A stretch of DNA of 64,000 nucleotides, from NCBI GenBank assembly GCA_900466875.1, contig UBNQ01000021.1, positions 124,001 to 188,000 of the forward strand. Direction: 5' to 3'. This document shows positions 8,341 to 16,674 of this stretch, one piece after another; the first letter of the stretch is position 1, and every line of letters begins with the position of its first letter. The position numbers were made by a program, and so were the translations under genes. The stretch comes from Hyphomicrobiales bacterium (lineage in GTDB: Bacteria > Pseudomonadota > Alphaproteobacteria > Rhizobiales > Rhizobiaceae). Below the pieces are notes generated by a model. That model was not told where the DNA came from, did not search any database, and saw only the letters and a list, made by a program, of their open reading frames with translations.

Positions 8341-9582
8341 ATGAAAAAGAACGTGCTCATCATCGGCGCCGGCGGCGTCGCACAGGTCGTTGCCCACAAA
8401 TGTGCGCAGAATAACGATGTCCTTGGTGACATCCACATCGCTTCGCGCACAGCGTCGAAATGCGACGCCATCATCGCATCGGTCCACGAGAAGAAGGCGA
8501 TGAAGCAGGAAGGCGTGCTCGAAGGTCATGCGCTCGATGCGCTCGACATCGAAGCCACCAAGGCCCTGATCGAAAAGACCGGCAGCCAGATCGTCATCAA
8601 CGTCGGCACCGCCTTCCTGAACATGTCGGTGCTGCGCGCCTGCATGGATACCGGCGTCGCCTATATCGATACCGCCATCCACGAAGAGCCGAACAAGATC
8701 TGCGAGACCCCGCCGTGGTACGGTAACTACGAGTGGAAGCGCGCCGCCGAATGCGAGGAAAAGGGCATCACCGCCATCCTCGGCGCCGGCTTCGATCCGG
8801 GCGTCGTCAACGCCTATGCGCGTCTGGCCAAGGACGAATATCTCGACACCGTCACCGACGTCGATATCGTCGACATCAATGCCGGCAGCCACGGCAAATA
8901 TTTCGCCACCAACTTCGACCCGGAAATCAATTTCCGCGAATTCACGGGTGTGGTCTACTCGTGGCAGGGCGGCGAATGGAACGTCAACAAGATGTTCGAA
9001 ATCGGCAAGGACTACGACCTGCCGGTCGTCGGCACCCGCCGCGCCTATCTCTGCGGCCATGACGAAGTGCATTCGCTGGCCAAGAACATGGACGGCGCCG
9101 ACGTGCGCTTCTGGATGGGCTTTGGCGATCACTACATCAACGTCTTCACCGTCCTGAAGAACATCGGCCTTCTGTCCGAACAGCCCGTCAAGCTGGCCGA
9201 CGGTTCCGAAGTCGTGCCGCTCAAGGTCGTAAAAGCCTGCCTGCCCGACCCGTCGTCGCTGGCCCCGGAATACGAAGGCAAGACCTGCATTGGCGACTTC
9301 GTAAAGGGCACGAAGGACGGCAAGGAACGCACGGTGTTCATCTACAACGTCGCCGACCACAAGGAAGCCTATAACGAAGTGGGCTCCCAGGGCATTTCCT
9401 ACACGGCAGGTGTTCCGCCGGTCGCAGCAGCGATGCTCGTCGCCACTGGCGAATGGGACGTCAAGAAGATGGCCAACGTCGAAGAACTTGCCCCGCGCCC
9501 GTTCCTCAACGTCCTGAACAAGATCGGCCTGCAGACCTGCATCCGCGACGAACAGGGCGAACGCGAACTGCATTTCGATTGA
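8341..9582 (+). CDS. Carboxy(nor)spermidine dehydrogenase, saccharopine dehydrogenase family
   Basis: A 413-residue NAD(P)H-dependent enzyme of the saccharopine dehydrogenase family, here assigned as CASDH. It condenses aspartate semialdehyde with putrescine and reduces the imine to carboxyspermidine, the substrate of the preceding NspC. The Rossmann motif is IIGAGGVAQVVAHKCAQ near residues 6-22. Specific CASDH blocks are DTAIHEEPNKICETPPWYGNYEW, GAGFDPGVVNAYARLA, DINAGSHGKYFATNFDPEINFREF, and the C-terminal GISYTAGVPPVAAAMLVATGEW. I start at the ATG at 8341, preceded by AAGGAG; the open frame back to 8212 overlaps nspC and is not needed. A hairpin terminator follows the gene. Confidence 0.93.
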   Translation: MKKNVLIIGAGGVAQVVAHKCAQNNDVLGDIHIASRTASKCDAIIASVHEKKAMKQEGVLEGHALDALDIEATKALIEKTGSQIVINVGTAFLNMSVLRACMDTGVAYIDTAIHEEPNKICETPPWYGNYEWKRAAECEEKGITAILGAGFDPGVVNAYARLAKDEYLDTVTDVDIVDINAGSHGKYFATNFDPEINFREFTGVVYSWQGGEWNVNKMFEIGKDYDLPVVGTRRAYLCGHDEVHSLAKNMDGADVRFWMGFGDHYINVFTVLKNIGLLSEQPVKLADGSEVVPLKVVKACLPDPSSLAPEYEGKTCIGDFVKGTKDGKERTVFIYNVADHKEAYNEVGSQGISYTAGVPPVAAAMLVATGEWDVKKMANVEELAPRPFLNVLNKIGLQTCIRDEQGERELHFD

Positions 9583-9614
9583 GATGCGGGCATTGCCTGA
9601 TGGTTGAAATGACG

Positions 9615-9642
9615 AAAGGCCCGCGAGCGATCGCGGGCCTTT
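9615..9642 (+). terminator. Hairpin terminator after the spermidine genes
   Basis: A 12-bp perfect stem AAAGGCCCGCGA / TCGCGGGCCTTT encloses a GCGA loop. Only a short T run follows, so it could stop transcription on either strand; it lies 32 bases past the stop codon at 9582. Confidence 0.75.
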
Positions 9643-9731
9643 CTACGTTCTGGGCCTTCGTCCTCGGAAGTCCATTTGAACATGACTATCCGGCCATCAG
9701 GCTCTCTTGAGGCATCGCGCCTAATCCAAAC

Positions 9732-10186
9732 TCCCTCATTCCTGCGCTTGTCACAGGAATCCAGCCGCCGTGCGTCCGCACGGCGAAAGGACTCCGGATC
9801 ACAGCGAATGAAGGTAGTTGGAAATATCCTCCCATTCTGGATTCATCTGCTCGATCAAGTTGAGCTTCCACTTGCGAGGCCACTTCTTCATTGTCTTTTC
9901 GCGGGTTATCGCATCGACGAGAAGATCGTATTCTTCGAACCAGACAAGCGTCTTTACGCCGTATTTTGAGGTAAAGCCCGGCGTCAGTTCGTTCTGGTGC
10001 TCATAAAGACGGCCGGGCAGATCACGCGTCACCCCTATATACAGAGTGCCGTTTCTTCTGGACGCAAGAATGTACACATAGCCCTTCATGATTGAAGGAT
10101 CTCGCCATCCACGTTAGCGTTCAAGAGTCTTTCGCGCCGCAGACGCGGCGCTGCTGGATTCCTGTGACAAGCACAGGAATGAGGGA
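9732..10186. mobile_element. Terminal-inverted-repeat element carrying a GIY-YIG nuclease gene
   Basis: A 455-base unit bounded by 33-bp inverted repeats: left 9732-9764, beginning TCCCTCATTCC, and right 10154-10186, ending GGAATGAGGGA, with a single mismatch. Each terminal repeat is itself a hairpin (ATTCCTGTG / CACAGGAAT around a 5-base loop). Just inside lie two further hairpins: left 9766-9785 (CGCCGTGCG-TC-CGCACGGCG) and right 10134-10151 (GCGCCGC-AGAC-GCGGCGC). The only gene inside is the GIY-YIG nuclease. A gene-less element with matching ends and loops is at 29032-29150. Target-site duplications are not evident. Confidence 0.6.
9799..10089 (-). CDS. Small GIY-YIG endonuclease-domain protein
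   Basis: A stand-alone 96-residue GIY-YIG domain (COG2827 type, once annotated as UvrC-like). The name-giving motifs are YVY (residues 4-6) and YIG (17-19). The conserved arginine region is TRDLPGRLYEHQNE, and the probable metal-binding glutamate is E64 in AITREKTMKKW, followed by the tryptophan-rich RKWKLNLIEQMNPEWEDI tail. The family folds as a metal-dependent nuclease, but cellular roles of these short members are largely unknown. The gene stops 13 bases from one flanking hairpin and starts about 40 bases from the other, so it fills the interior of an inverted-repeat element. No clear ribosome-binding site is seen. Confidence 0.92.
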   Translation of the reverse strand: MKGYVYILASRRNGTLYIGVTRDLPGRLYEHQNELTPGFTSKYGVKTLVWFEEYDLLVDAITREKTMKKWPRKWKLNLIEQMNPEWEDISNYLHSL

Positions 10187-10276
10187 GGTTAAAGCGCCGC
10201 TTCACCGCAAATCCGGCTGACAAGCCGGGAGGTTAGGTGACTGCGGTACGCTCTCACCTAACCTGATCTATCCCCC

Positions 10277-11935
10277 TCACACCCGCGCGCAGAACACGTC
10301 CACGGCATCCAGCACCACCACGCCATTCTCCAGCTTCGAGACAAACCCCGGCATGTCCACCGGCATCACGCTGCCGAAACGCGAAGGCAGTGTGAACTTC
10401 TGTGGCTCCCGCGTCAGGTTGAAGACGAACAGCAGTTTCTCGCCGCCCTTCTCGCGCACGAAAGCGAGCAGGTCCTGGTTAGTCTCGATGAAGGTCATGT
10501 CGCCGTCGACCAGCGCAGGATGCGACTTGCGGAAGGCGAATGTCGCGCGGTAATGGGCAAGAACGGAATCTGCCAACTTTTCCTGCGCGTCGACCGCGCG
10601 GGAAGCATGCTCTGTCGGCACAGGCAGCCAGGTCGTCGACCCTTCGGTAAAGCCCGCATGCGGCGCCTTCGCCTCCCACACCATCGGCGTACGGCATCCG
10701 TCGCGGCCCTTGAAGGCCGGCCAGAAGCGGATACCGTAAGGATCGCGCAGATCCTCGAAGGAAAGCTCCGCTTCCGTCAGGCCAAGCTCCTCGCCCTGGT
10801 AGAGGCAGATCGAGCCGCGCAGGCTCGAAATCAGCGAGGCCGAAAGTTTTGCCACGCGATCCTGCTCCGCCGGGTCCTCGATGAAGCGGGTGCCGTGTCG
10901 CACCACGTCATGGTTGGAGAATGCCCAGCAAACCCAGCCATTGACCACCGTGTCGAGCACCGTCTGCATCACCTTGCGGATGTAGCTTGCCGAAAACGCC
11001 GGCCCCAGCAGGTCGAACGTGTAGCACATATGCAGCTTGTCATTGCCGGTCGTATAAAGCGCCAACGTATTGAGCGACCGCGGGCCGTCACCCACCTCGC
11101 CGACAGAAGCACGGTCGTCATAGCTGTCGAGCAGCGCCCGGAACCGCTTCAGAAAGCCGATATTCTCCGGCTGCGTCTTGTCGTAGAGATGGTTCTGCAT
11201 CGAGTAAGGATTGGTATCCGTCTCCATGCCGGCTCCATCGGTGTCATAGACCATCGGCGGGTTGTTGCGCAGCTGCTTGTCGTGGAAATAGTAGTTCACC
11301 GTATCGAGCCGGAACCCGTCGACGCCGCGCTCCAGCCAGAATTTTACCGTGTCCAGCATCGCATCCTGCACATCCGGATTGTGGAAATTCAGGTCCGGCT
11401 GTGAGATGAGGAAATTGTGCATGTAATATTGCTTGCGCACGCCGTCCCATTCCCAGCCCGGCCCGCCGAAGATCGACAGCCAGTTGGTTGGCGCCGTGCC
11501 GTCAGGCTTCGGATCTGCCCAGACGAACCAGTCGGCCTTCGGGTTGGTGCGGCTGGTGCGGCTTTCGATGAACCACGGATGCCGGTCGGATGTATGCGAG
11601 ATAACCTGGTCGATGATGACCTTCAGGCCCAACCGGTGCGCCTCCGCCATCATCTCGTCGAAATCGGCCAGCGTGCCGAACATCGGATCGACATTACAGT
11701 AGTCGGAAACGTCATAGCCCATGTCGGCCATTGGCGAGGTGAAGAAGGGCGACAGCCAGATCGCGTCGACGCCGAGCGAGGCGACATGGGCAAGGCGCTG
11801 CGTGATACCCTTGATATCCCCCAGTCCGTCACCCGTCGTATCCTGGAAGGATCGCGGATAGATCTGGTAGATCACTGCGCCGCGCCACCAGTCCGCACCC
11901 GCGCCAATGGCCTTATTCTGCACGTCCGTCGCCAT
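10277..11935 (-). CDS. aglA: Alpha-glucosidase, glycoside hydrolase family 13
   Basis: A 552-residue GH13 enzyme resembling AglA of rhizobia and related oligo-1,6-glucosidase/alpha-glucosidases. Catalytic residues are visible: nucleophile D211 in GVDGFRLDTVNYY, acid/base E280 in SVGEVGDG, and transition-state stabiliser D343 in AFSNHDVVRHG. The N-terminal WWRGAVIYQIYPRSFQD and GDIKGI motifs are canonical. No signal peptide is present, so it acts on imported alpha-glucosides in the cytoplasm. The start at 11935 has GGGAG upstream. Unlike the S. meliloti agl operon, no sugar ABC transporter genes adjoin it; it is divergent from a KDG kinase gene. Sucrose, maltose or trehalulose-type substrates are possible. 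Confidence 0.9.
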   Translation of the reverse strand: MATDVQNKAIGAGADWWRGAVIYQIYPRSFQDTTGDGLGDIKGITQRLAHVASLGVDAIWLSPFFTSPMADMGYDVSDYCNVDPMFGTLADFDEMMAEAHRLGLKVIIDQVISHTSDRHPWFIESRTSRTNPKADWFVWADPKPDGTAPTNWLSIFGGPGWEWDGVRKQYYMHNFLISQPDLNFHNPDVQDAMLDTVKFWLERGVDGFRLDTVNYYFHDKQLRNNPPMVYDTDGAGMETDTNPYSMQNHLYDKTQPENIGFLKRFRALLDSYDDRASVGEVGDGPRSLNTLALYTTGNDKLHMCYTFDLLGPAFSASYIRKVMQTVLDTVVNGWVCWAFSNHDVVRHGTRFIEDPAEQDRVAKLSASLISSLRGSICLYQGEELGLTEAELSFEDLRDPYGIRFWPAFKGRDGCRTPMVWEAKAPHAGFTEGSTTWLPVPTEHASRAVDAQEKLADSVLAHYRATFAFRKSHPALVDGDMTFIETNQDLLAFVREKGGEKLLFVFNLTREPQKFTLPSRFGSVMPVDMPGFVSKLENGVVVLDAVDVFCARV

Positions 11936-12035
11936 GCTATCATGCTCCCTTATGCAAATGTTCCAACATCAATATACCGGCCAACCTAGAGCCCCTGCGA
12001 CAAAAGACAACGCGCAAACCACCCCCAGCACGGAC

Positions 12036-12064
12036 TTGTCAGGCACCGGCTTAAAGCTTATGCG
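12036..12064 (+). promoter_or_regulatory. Candidate sigma-70 promoter of the KDG kinase gene
   Basis: TTGTCA (12036-12041) and TATGCG (12059-12064) are separated by 17 bases and lie about 30 bases upstream of the TTG start codon at 12095, with GGAGGG (12081-12086) in between. The match to consensus is moderate. Confidence 0.4.
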
Positions 12065-12094
12065 ACGACAGGACTTTACCGGAGGGACATAATT

Positions 12095-13009
12095 TTGGCA
12101 GGCAGGCTTCTTTCGATTGGTGAATGCATGGTGGAACTGTCGCAGGCGGGCGAAGGCCTGCTGCGAAAGGGTTTTGCCGGCGATACGTTGAACACGGCCT
12201 GGTATGCCCGCGCCTGTTTCCCCTCCGACTGGTCGATCGATTATTTCACCGCCGTCGGCGACGATCCGATGTCCGGTGAAATGCTGGCGATGATGGAAGG
12301 TGCCGGCATCGGCACCAGCCAGATCCTGCGCATTGCGGGCAAGACGCCCGGCCTCTACCTGATCACCCTGAAGGATGGCGAGCGCACCTTCAGCTACTGG
12401 CGCGATACGGCTGCAGCAAAAAAGCTCGCAGACGATGCCGACCATCTGCGCGCCGCGATCGAGAGTGCGCAGATCATCTATTTCTCCGGCATCACGCTCG
12501 GCATCCTGGCGCCGGAAGCTGTCGATACGCTGCTGGCTGAAGCCCGCCGCGCCAGGGCATCGGGCAAGACGGTCGTCTTCGATCCGAACATTCGCCCGCG
12601 CCTGTGGCACAACAAGAACTACATGCTGAAGACGATCGAGGACGGCGCCCGCGCCTCCACCCTCGTGCTTCCGAGCTTCGATGACGAAGCCGTTCATTTC
12701 GGCGACAAGGACGTGGCCGCGACGATCGCCCGCTACAAGGGTCTGGGCGTAGAGAACATCGTGGTGAAGGATGGTCCCGGCGGCGTCACGCTCGCATTCG
12801 GCGACACGCCCATCACCCATGTCCCTTCCGTGAAAGTGGAAAAAGTCGTCGACACGACCAGCGCCGGCGACAGTTTTAACGGCGGCTTCCTGTCCCGCCT
12901 CGTTCAGGGCGCAACGCCTGCCGAGGCAGCCGCCCACGGTGCCGCCGTCGCCTCCACCGTCATCTGCCACCACGGCGCACTGATCAGCCCCGATCTGCTG
13001 CCGAAGTAA
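12095..13009 (+). CDS. kdgK: 2-keto-3-deoxygluconate kinase, PfkB family
   Basis: A 304-residue PfkB-family carbohydrate kinase most like KDG kinase, which phosphorylates 2-keto-3-deoxygluconate to KDPG for cleavage by the Entner-Doudoroff aldolase. The N-terminal LSIGECMVELSQAG and GDTLNTAWYARAC motifs, the central VFDPNIRPRLW and the C-terminal anion-hole motif DTTSAGDSFNGGF with catalytic base D259 are all present. Translation most likely starts at TTG 12095, since GGAGGG lies 8 bases upstream; an internal ATG follows ten codons later. Divergent from aglA. Entner-Doudoroff use is typical of rhizobia. Confidence 0.9.
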   Translation: MAGRLLSIGECMVELSQAGEGLLRKGFAGDTLNTAWYARACFPSDWSIDYFTAVGDDPMSGEMLAMMEGAGIGTSQILRIAGKTPGLYLITLKDGERTFSYWRDTAAAKKLADDADHLRAAIESAQIIYFSGITLGILAPEAVDTLLAEARRARASGKTVVFDPNIRPRLWHNKNYMLKTIEDGARASTLVLPSFDDEAVHFGDKDVAATIARYKGLGVENIVVKDGPGGVTLAFGDTPITHVPSVKVEKVVDTTSAGDSFNGGFLSRLVQGATPAEAAAHGAAVASTVICHHGALISPDLLPK

Positions 13010-13036
13010 CAAAGACGAGACGACGCGAAGAGACGG

Positions 13037-13591
13037 TCAGAATCCGATCGTCTCTTCGAACTCGTCCCAGGACTGATAGAGCGCATAACGCCCGATGCCG
13101 GGGATTGGGATATGCCCGTAATAGGGCGAAAGCTGCAGCTCTGAAAACATTTCGCTGCGCTTGGCGACCGCGCCGACATAGATCGCCGAGGCAAGCCCCG
13201 TGCGGTTGGCGCCGTGCTCGCAATGGATCAGGATCGGCTTTTCTGCTGTCCGCATGATCTCGGCCAGCCGCGCGCTTTCCTCGACGGGTACGAACTTCGA
13301 TGAGCTCAACGGAAAGTCGATCAGCGTCACGCCGTTTTCCTCGGCCGACGCCTTTTCCTCCGTATACCAGTCGCCGCGGCGCTCATTGCGCAGGTTGATA
13401 ATGGTCTTGATCCCGTATCGGCCGGCCGCGTTGTCGATCTGCGCATCACCCGGCTGGGCCGAGCGGTAAAGCTCGCCCGCAATCACCTCATGGAAATTGC
13501 CGGTCATCTGATTGACACCCATGTAGATGCCAACGGCAGCGATCGGCGCGATAAGAGCAGCGGCGGCAATCTTGATCGAACGCAGGGTCAC
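13037..13591 (-). CDS. Membrane-anchored tyrosine/dual-specificity phosphatase-like protein
   Basis: A 184-residue protein with an N-terminal hydrophobic anchor (about residues 8-25) and a cysteine-phosphatase domain. The P-loop signature is HCEHGANRTG with nucleophile C124 and arginine R130; the preceding LYRSAQPG and IINLRNE segments are usual for the atypical DSP family. The general-acid loop is not obvious. It probably faces the periplasm, since the anchor has basic residues on its N side, but this is inferred. The frame begins at GTG 13591 without a good Shine-Dalgarno. It converges with kdgK (27 bases between stops). Substrate unknown; bacterial relatives act on phosphotyrosine or polyphosphorylated inositols. 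Confidence 0.82.
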   Translation of the reverse strand: MTLRSIKIAAAALIAPIAAVGIYMGVNQMTGNFHEVIAGELYRSAQPGDAQIDNAAGRYGIKTIINLRNERRGDWYTEEKASAEENGVTLIDFPLSSSKFVPVEESARLAEIMRTAEKPILIHCEHGANRTGLASAIYVGAVAKRSEMFSELQLSPYYGHIPIPGIGRYALYQSWDEFEETIGF

Positions 13592-13832
13592 GGAGGAATA
13601 CTCACAACATCAACTGGCTATCAGATAAGCCTTGGTGTGCCGCGCTGCAAATCCGAAATGAAAGCCGGCATCTTTTCTCCTGAGGGATAGACCGGCGCAG
13701 AGCCTGCCAAACCCTCCACAGCATGCTTCATTCGCTTGTCATGAAATTTGCCGATAGAGGACTGGAAAATGCTTCCGAAGGCTTGAGTCGCCAAAGGACG
13801 CGAACCGGATCGGCAATGAGGCTTTGGTCCAC

Positions 13833-14885
13833 ATGACCAGAATTACCATCGTGACAGATGCCTGGTACCCGCAGGTGAATGGTGTTGTCCGCTCGATCGA
13901 GAACACCAACCGCGAACTGACCCGCATGGGCGTCGAGGTTGTCATGGTCACGCCGAAGGATTTCACCAACATCCCCTGCCCGACCTATCCCGAGATAAGG
14001 CTTTCGGTCACCACTTTTGCGCATGTCGCCGGCGCGATCGAAAAGACCCTGCCGACCGCCGTCCATATCGCCACCGAAGGACCGCTCGGCCTGATGGCCC
14101 GTCGCTGGTGCCTGAAGAACGGCATGCCCTTTTCGACCAGCTATCACACCCGGTTTCCGGAATATGTCGCGGCACGCTTTCCGGTACCGATCCGCTGGAT
14201 GCAGGCCTTCGTCCGCTGGTTCCACAACGCCGGCAATGGCTGCATGGTCGCAACTGCAAGTCTGGAGCGCGAACTATCGAAGATCGGCATCCGCAATCTC
14301 CTGCGCTGGAGCCGCGGCATAGACCAGACCACCTTCCACCCGATGCATCTCGAGGAGCGTCCCTTTGACCTGCCCCGCCCGATCTTCATGACGGTCGGCC
14401 GCGTTGCGGTGGAAAAGAACCTTCCAGCCTTCCTCGATCTCGACCTGCCCGGCTCGAAGATCGTGGTCGGTGATGGCCCGGCTCTGGCGGACCTGAAGAA
14501 ACGGTATCCAAAGGTCCTCTTCACCGGCATGAAGACAGGCGAAGATCTTGCCCGTGCCTATGCCCAGGCGGATGTCTTCGTTTTCCCGTCAAAGACCGAC
14601 ACGTTCGGCAACACCATTCTCGAAGCGCTGGCAAGCGGCGTGCCCGTCGCCGCCTATCCGGTCATGGGACCGGTGGATATCATCGAGGAAGGGTCAGGCG
14701 CCGGTGCGCTGGACGACGATCTGCGGGCTGCGTGCCTGAGGGCGCTCGGCTGTCGGCGCGAGGACGCAAGCCGGCTTGCGCGCAGCTACACTTGGGAAGC
14801 GGCGTCGAAACAGTTTCTCGGCAATGTCCTGAAAGCGCAGTCCGCTCGACAGCCGAACGGCCACGCCCTGCCCGCCGCAGAATGA
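13833..14885 (+). CDS. GT4 family glycosyltransferase
   Basis: A 350-residue GT-B glycosyltransferase of family 4, in the group that includes lipid glycosyltransferases such as SqdX, MgtA and PimB. The N-terminal donor-independent fold starts ITIVTDAWYPQVNGVVRSI. The C-terminal half carries FMTVGRVAVEKN, VVGDGP, VFTG and the nucleotide-sugar motif VFPSKTDTFGNTILEALASGVPVAAYPV, whose acidic residue contacts the sugar. No transmembrane segment is evident, so it is cytosolic or peripheral. I start at ATG 13833 (MTRITIV), which has GAGG 11 bases upstream; the frame also begins with TTG at 13824. It stands alone with a short membrane peptide gene convergent downstream. A glycolipid product is likely but unproved. 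Confidence 0.87.
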   Translation: MTRITIVTDAWYPQVNGVVRSIENTNRELTRMGVEVVMVTPKDFTNIPCPTYPEIRLSVTTFAHVAGAIEKTLPTAVHIATEGPLGLMARRWCLKNGMPFSTSYHTRFPEYVAARFPVPIRWMQAFVRWFHNAGNGCMVATASLERELSKIGIRNLLRWSRGIDQTTFHPMHLEERPFDLPRPIFMTVGRVAVEKNLPAFLDLDLPGSKIVVGDGPALADLKKRYPKVLFTGMKTGEDLARAYAQADVFVFPSKTDTFGNTILEALASGVPVAAYPVMGPVDIIEEGSGAGALDDDLRAACLRALGCRREDASRLARSYTWEAASKQFLGNVLKAQSARQPNGHALPAAE

Positions 14886-14928
14886 CCTGCGCCCGACGCC
14901 AACCAGAGGTTATGGAAACGGGAGTGGT

Positions 14929-15015
14929 TTAGCCGCCCCGGCCGTCACGCTGACGAAAATAGAAAACGCTGCCGACACCCAGACAGATAGCCGCGACGAG
15001 ACCCACTACAATCAT
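14929..15015 (-). CDS. Small single-pass membrane peptide, 28 residues
   Basis: A very short gene. The ATG at 15015 is preceded by an excellent Shine-Dalgarno (GGGAGGA with 6 bases to the start), and the frame closes with TAA after 28 codons. The predicted peptide begins MIVVGLVAAICLGVG, continues hydrophobic to about residue 20 (SVFYF), and ends in a charged RQRDGRGG tail. It therefore looks like one transmembrane helix with a basic cytoplasmic C-terminus, a common design for bacterial membrane microproteins. It lies in the gap between the convergent glycosyltransferase gene and der. I do not recognise the family and cannot assign a function; conservation of the frame in relatives would decide whether it is real. 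Confidence 0.55.
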   Translation of the reverse strand: MIVVGLVAAICLGVGSVFYFRQRDGRGG

Positions 15016-15212
15016 GATGATCCTCCCGATCATGAAACCGGCGCTGCAAGGCAGATCCGCCGAAGACAGGCTTGCGGGTCCTCCAACCACACAGGCCTGA
15101 GTGGCAGTGCATCACGCTTTACTAAATAACGCAAGTTGGCACCAAAACCGGCTGCTGACGCAGAGCATCAGCGGTGACGGAAATGGATGCGAGAGATGTG
15201 CGCAGAGAAAGC

Positions 15213-16640
15213 TCAGCGCTTCTTCCTGCGGTTCTCGAACGGGTTGTCGCTTGCCTTGAAGTGAATGCGGATCGGCACGCCAGGCATCTGGAAATCGTTG
15301 CGCAATCCGTTGATCATGTACCGGATATAGCTTTCCGGAATAGCCTCGGGCCGCGTGCAGGACACCATGAATGCCGGCGGGCGCGCCTTCACCTGGGTCA
15401 TGTATTTCAGCTTCAGGCGACGGCCGGAAACCGCCGGTGGCGGATGCTGGACCTGCGTACCTTCCAGCCACTTGTTGAGCCTGGCCGTCGAGATGCGCTT
15501 GTTCCACACCCTGTCGGTCTCGATGATTTCCTGCATCAGCTTGTCGAGCCCATAGCCCGTCTGGCCGGAAATCGGCACGGCGCGCAAGCCGCGTGCCTGC
15601 GGCAGAAGCCGCTCGGTCTTTTCGCGCAGCTCGGCCAGAACCGCCTGCGTATCCTCGATCAGGTCCCACTTGTTGAAGGCGAGCACGGCGGCACGGCCTT
15701 CGCGCAACACCAGATCGGCAAGCTGCAGGTCCTGCTTTTCGAACGGGATCGTCGCATCGAACACGATGACGACCGTCTCGGCAAAACGGATCGACCGAAG
15801 ACTATCCGCCACCGAAAGCTTTTCCAGCTTCTCGGTCACACGCGCCTTGCGGCGCATGCCGGCCGTGTCGAACATCTTGATCGTGCGGCCACGCCAGTCC
15901 CATTCGACCGAAATCGAATCGCGAGTAATGCCGGCTTCCGGTCCGGTGAGAAGTCGGTCTTCGCCAAGAAACCGATTGATCAGCGTCGACTTGCCGGCAT
16001 TCGGTCGGCCGATAATGGCGACGCGCAATGGCTTGGTCTCGTCATATTCCGCGTCATCGTCAGCCTCGTCACCTAGAAGCGAATCACGAACGTCGACATC
16101 GGTTACCGCCTCGTCGTCGTCACCGTCATCCGGAAACGCCCGTTCATTGCCGATCGCCTCGACGATTGCGTCGCGCAGGTCGATCATGCCTTGGCCGTGT
16201 TCAGCCGAGATCGGAACCGGCTCGCCGAGGCCCAGCGTGAAGGCGTCGTAAAAACCGCCGTCGGAACCCTTGGCTTCGGATTTGTTGGCGACGAGCACGA
16301 CCGGCTTGCCGCTGCGGCGCAGAAGCTCGCCAAAGGTCTTGTCGAGCGGCGTCAGGCCGAATTTCGCATCGACGACGAACAGCGTCAGGTCCGCCTCTTC
16401 GATCGCCATTTCGGTCTGGGCGCGCATCCGGCCTTCCAGCGTATCGGCGCCGGCCTCTTCCAGACCGGCCGTGTCGATGATGGTGAAGCGCAGGTCCACG
16501 AGCTTCGCATCGCCCGGACGACGGTCGCGGGTAACCCCCGGCGTGTCATCGACAAGCGCCAGCTTCTTGCCAACCAGACGGTTGAAAAGCGTGGACTTGC
16601 CGACATTCGGACGTCCGACGATGGCGACGGTGAAGCTCAT
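15213..16640 (-). CDS. der: Ribosome-assembly GTPase Der (EngA)
   Basis: The double-GTPase Der, needed for 50S ribosomal subunit maturation. Two G domains in tandem are visible: the first starts [16 protein letters not shown] with [10 protein letters not shown] and DTAGLEEAG, and the second starts [16 protein letters not shown] with ITRDS and [14 protein letters not shown]-like domain follows, ending in a basic tail ([10 protein letters not shown]). Each G domain also has its NKSE/NKWD specificity motif. At 475 residues it is normal; the acidic linker between G domains ([14 protein letters not shown]) is long, as in rhizobia. GAGGAAAA precedes the ATG. It lies 34 bases after a TPR membrane protein gene, the common rhizobial order, so co-transcription is likely. 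Confidence 0.97.
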   Translation of the reverse strand: MSFTVAIVGRPNVGKSTLFNRLVGKKLALVDDTPGVTRDRRPGDAKLVDLRFTIIDTAGLEEAGADTLEGRMRAQTEMAIEEADLTLFVVDAKFGLTPLDKTFGELLRRSGKPVVLVANKSEAKGSDGGFYDAFTLGLGEPVPISAEHGQGMIDLRDAIVEAIGNERAFPDDGDDDEAVTDVDVRDSLLGDEADDDAEYDETKPLRVAIIGRPNAGKSTLINRFLGEDRLLTGPEAGITRDSISVEWDWRGRTIKMFDTAGMRRKARVTEKLEKLSVADSLRSIRFAETVVIVFDATIPFEKQDLQLADLVLREGRAAVLAFNKWDLIEDTQAVLAELREKTERLLPQARGLRAVPISGQTGYGLDKLMQEIIETDRVWNKRISTARLNKWLEGTQVQHPPPAVSGRRLKLKYMTQVKARPPAFMVSCTRPEAIPESYIRYMINGLRNDFQMPGVPIRIHFKASDNPFENRRKKR

Positions 16641-16674
16641 AGTATTTTCCTCAAGCCCTTATCCGGAACTGGAA

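Noticed and set aside
8221..9573. 450-residue open frame antisense to the carboxyspermidine dehydrogenase gene
   Set aside because: It mirrors the coding frame of a recognised enzyme, has no ribosome-binding site and shows repetitive G/V/D-rich shadow composition typical of high-GC DNA.
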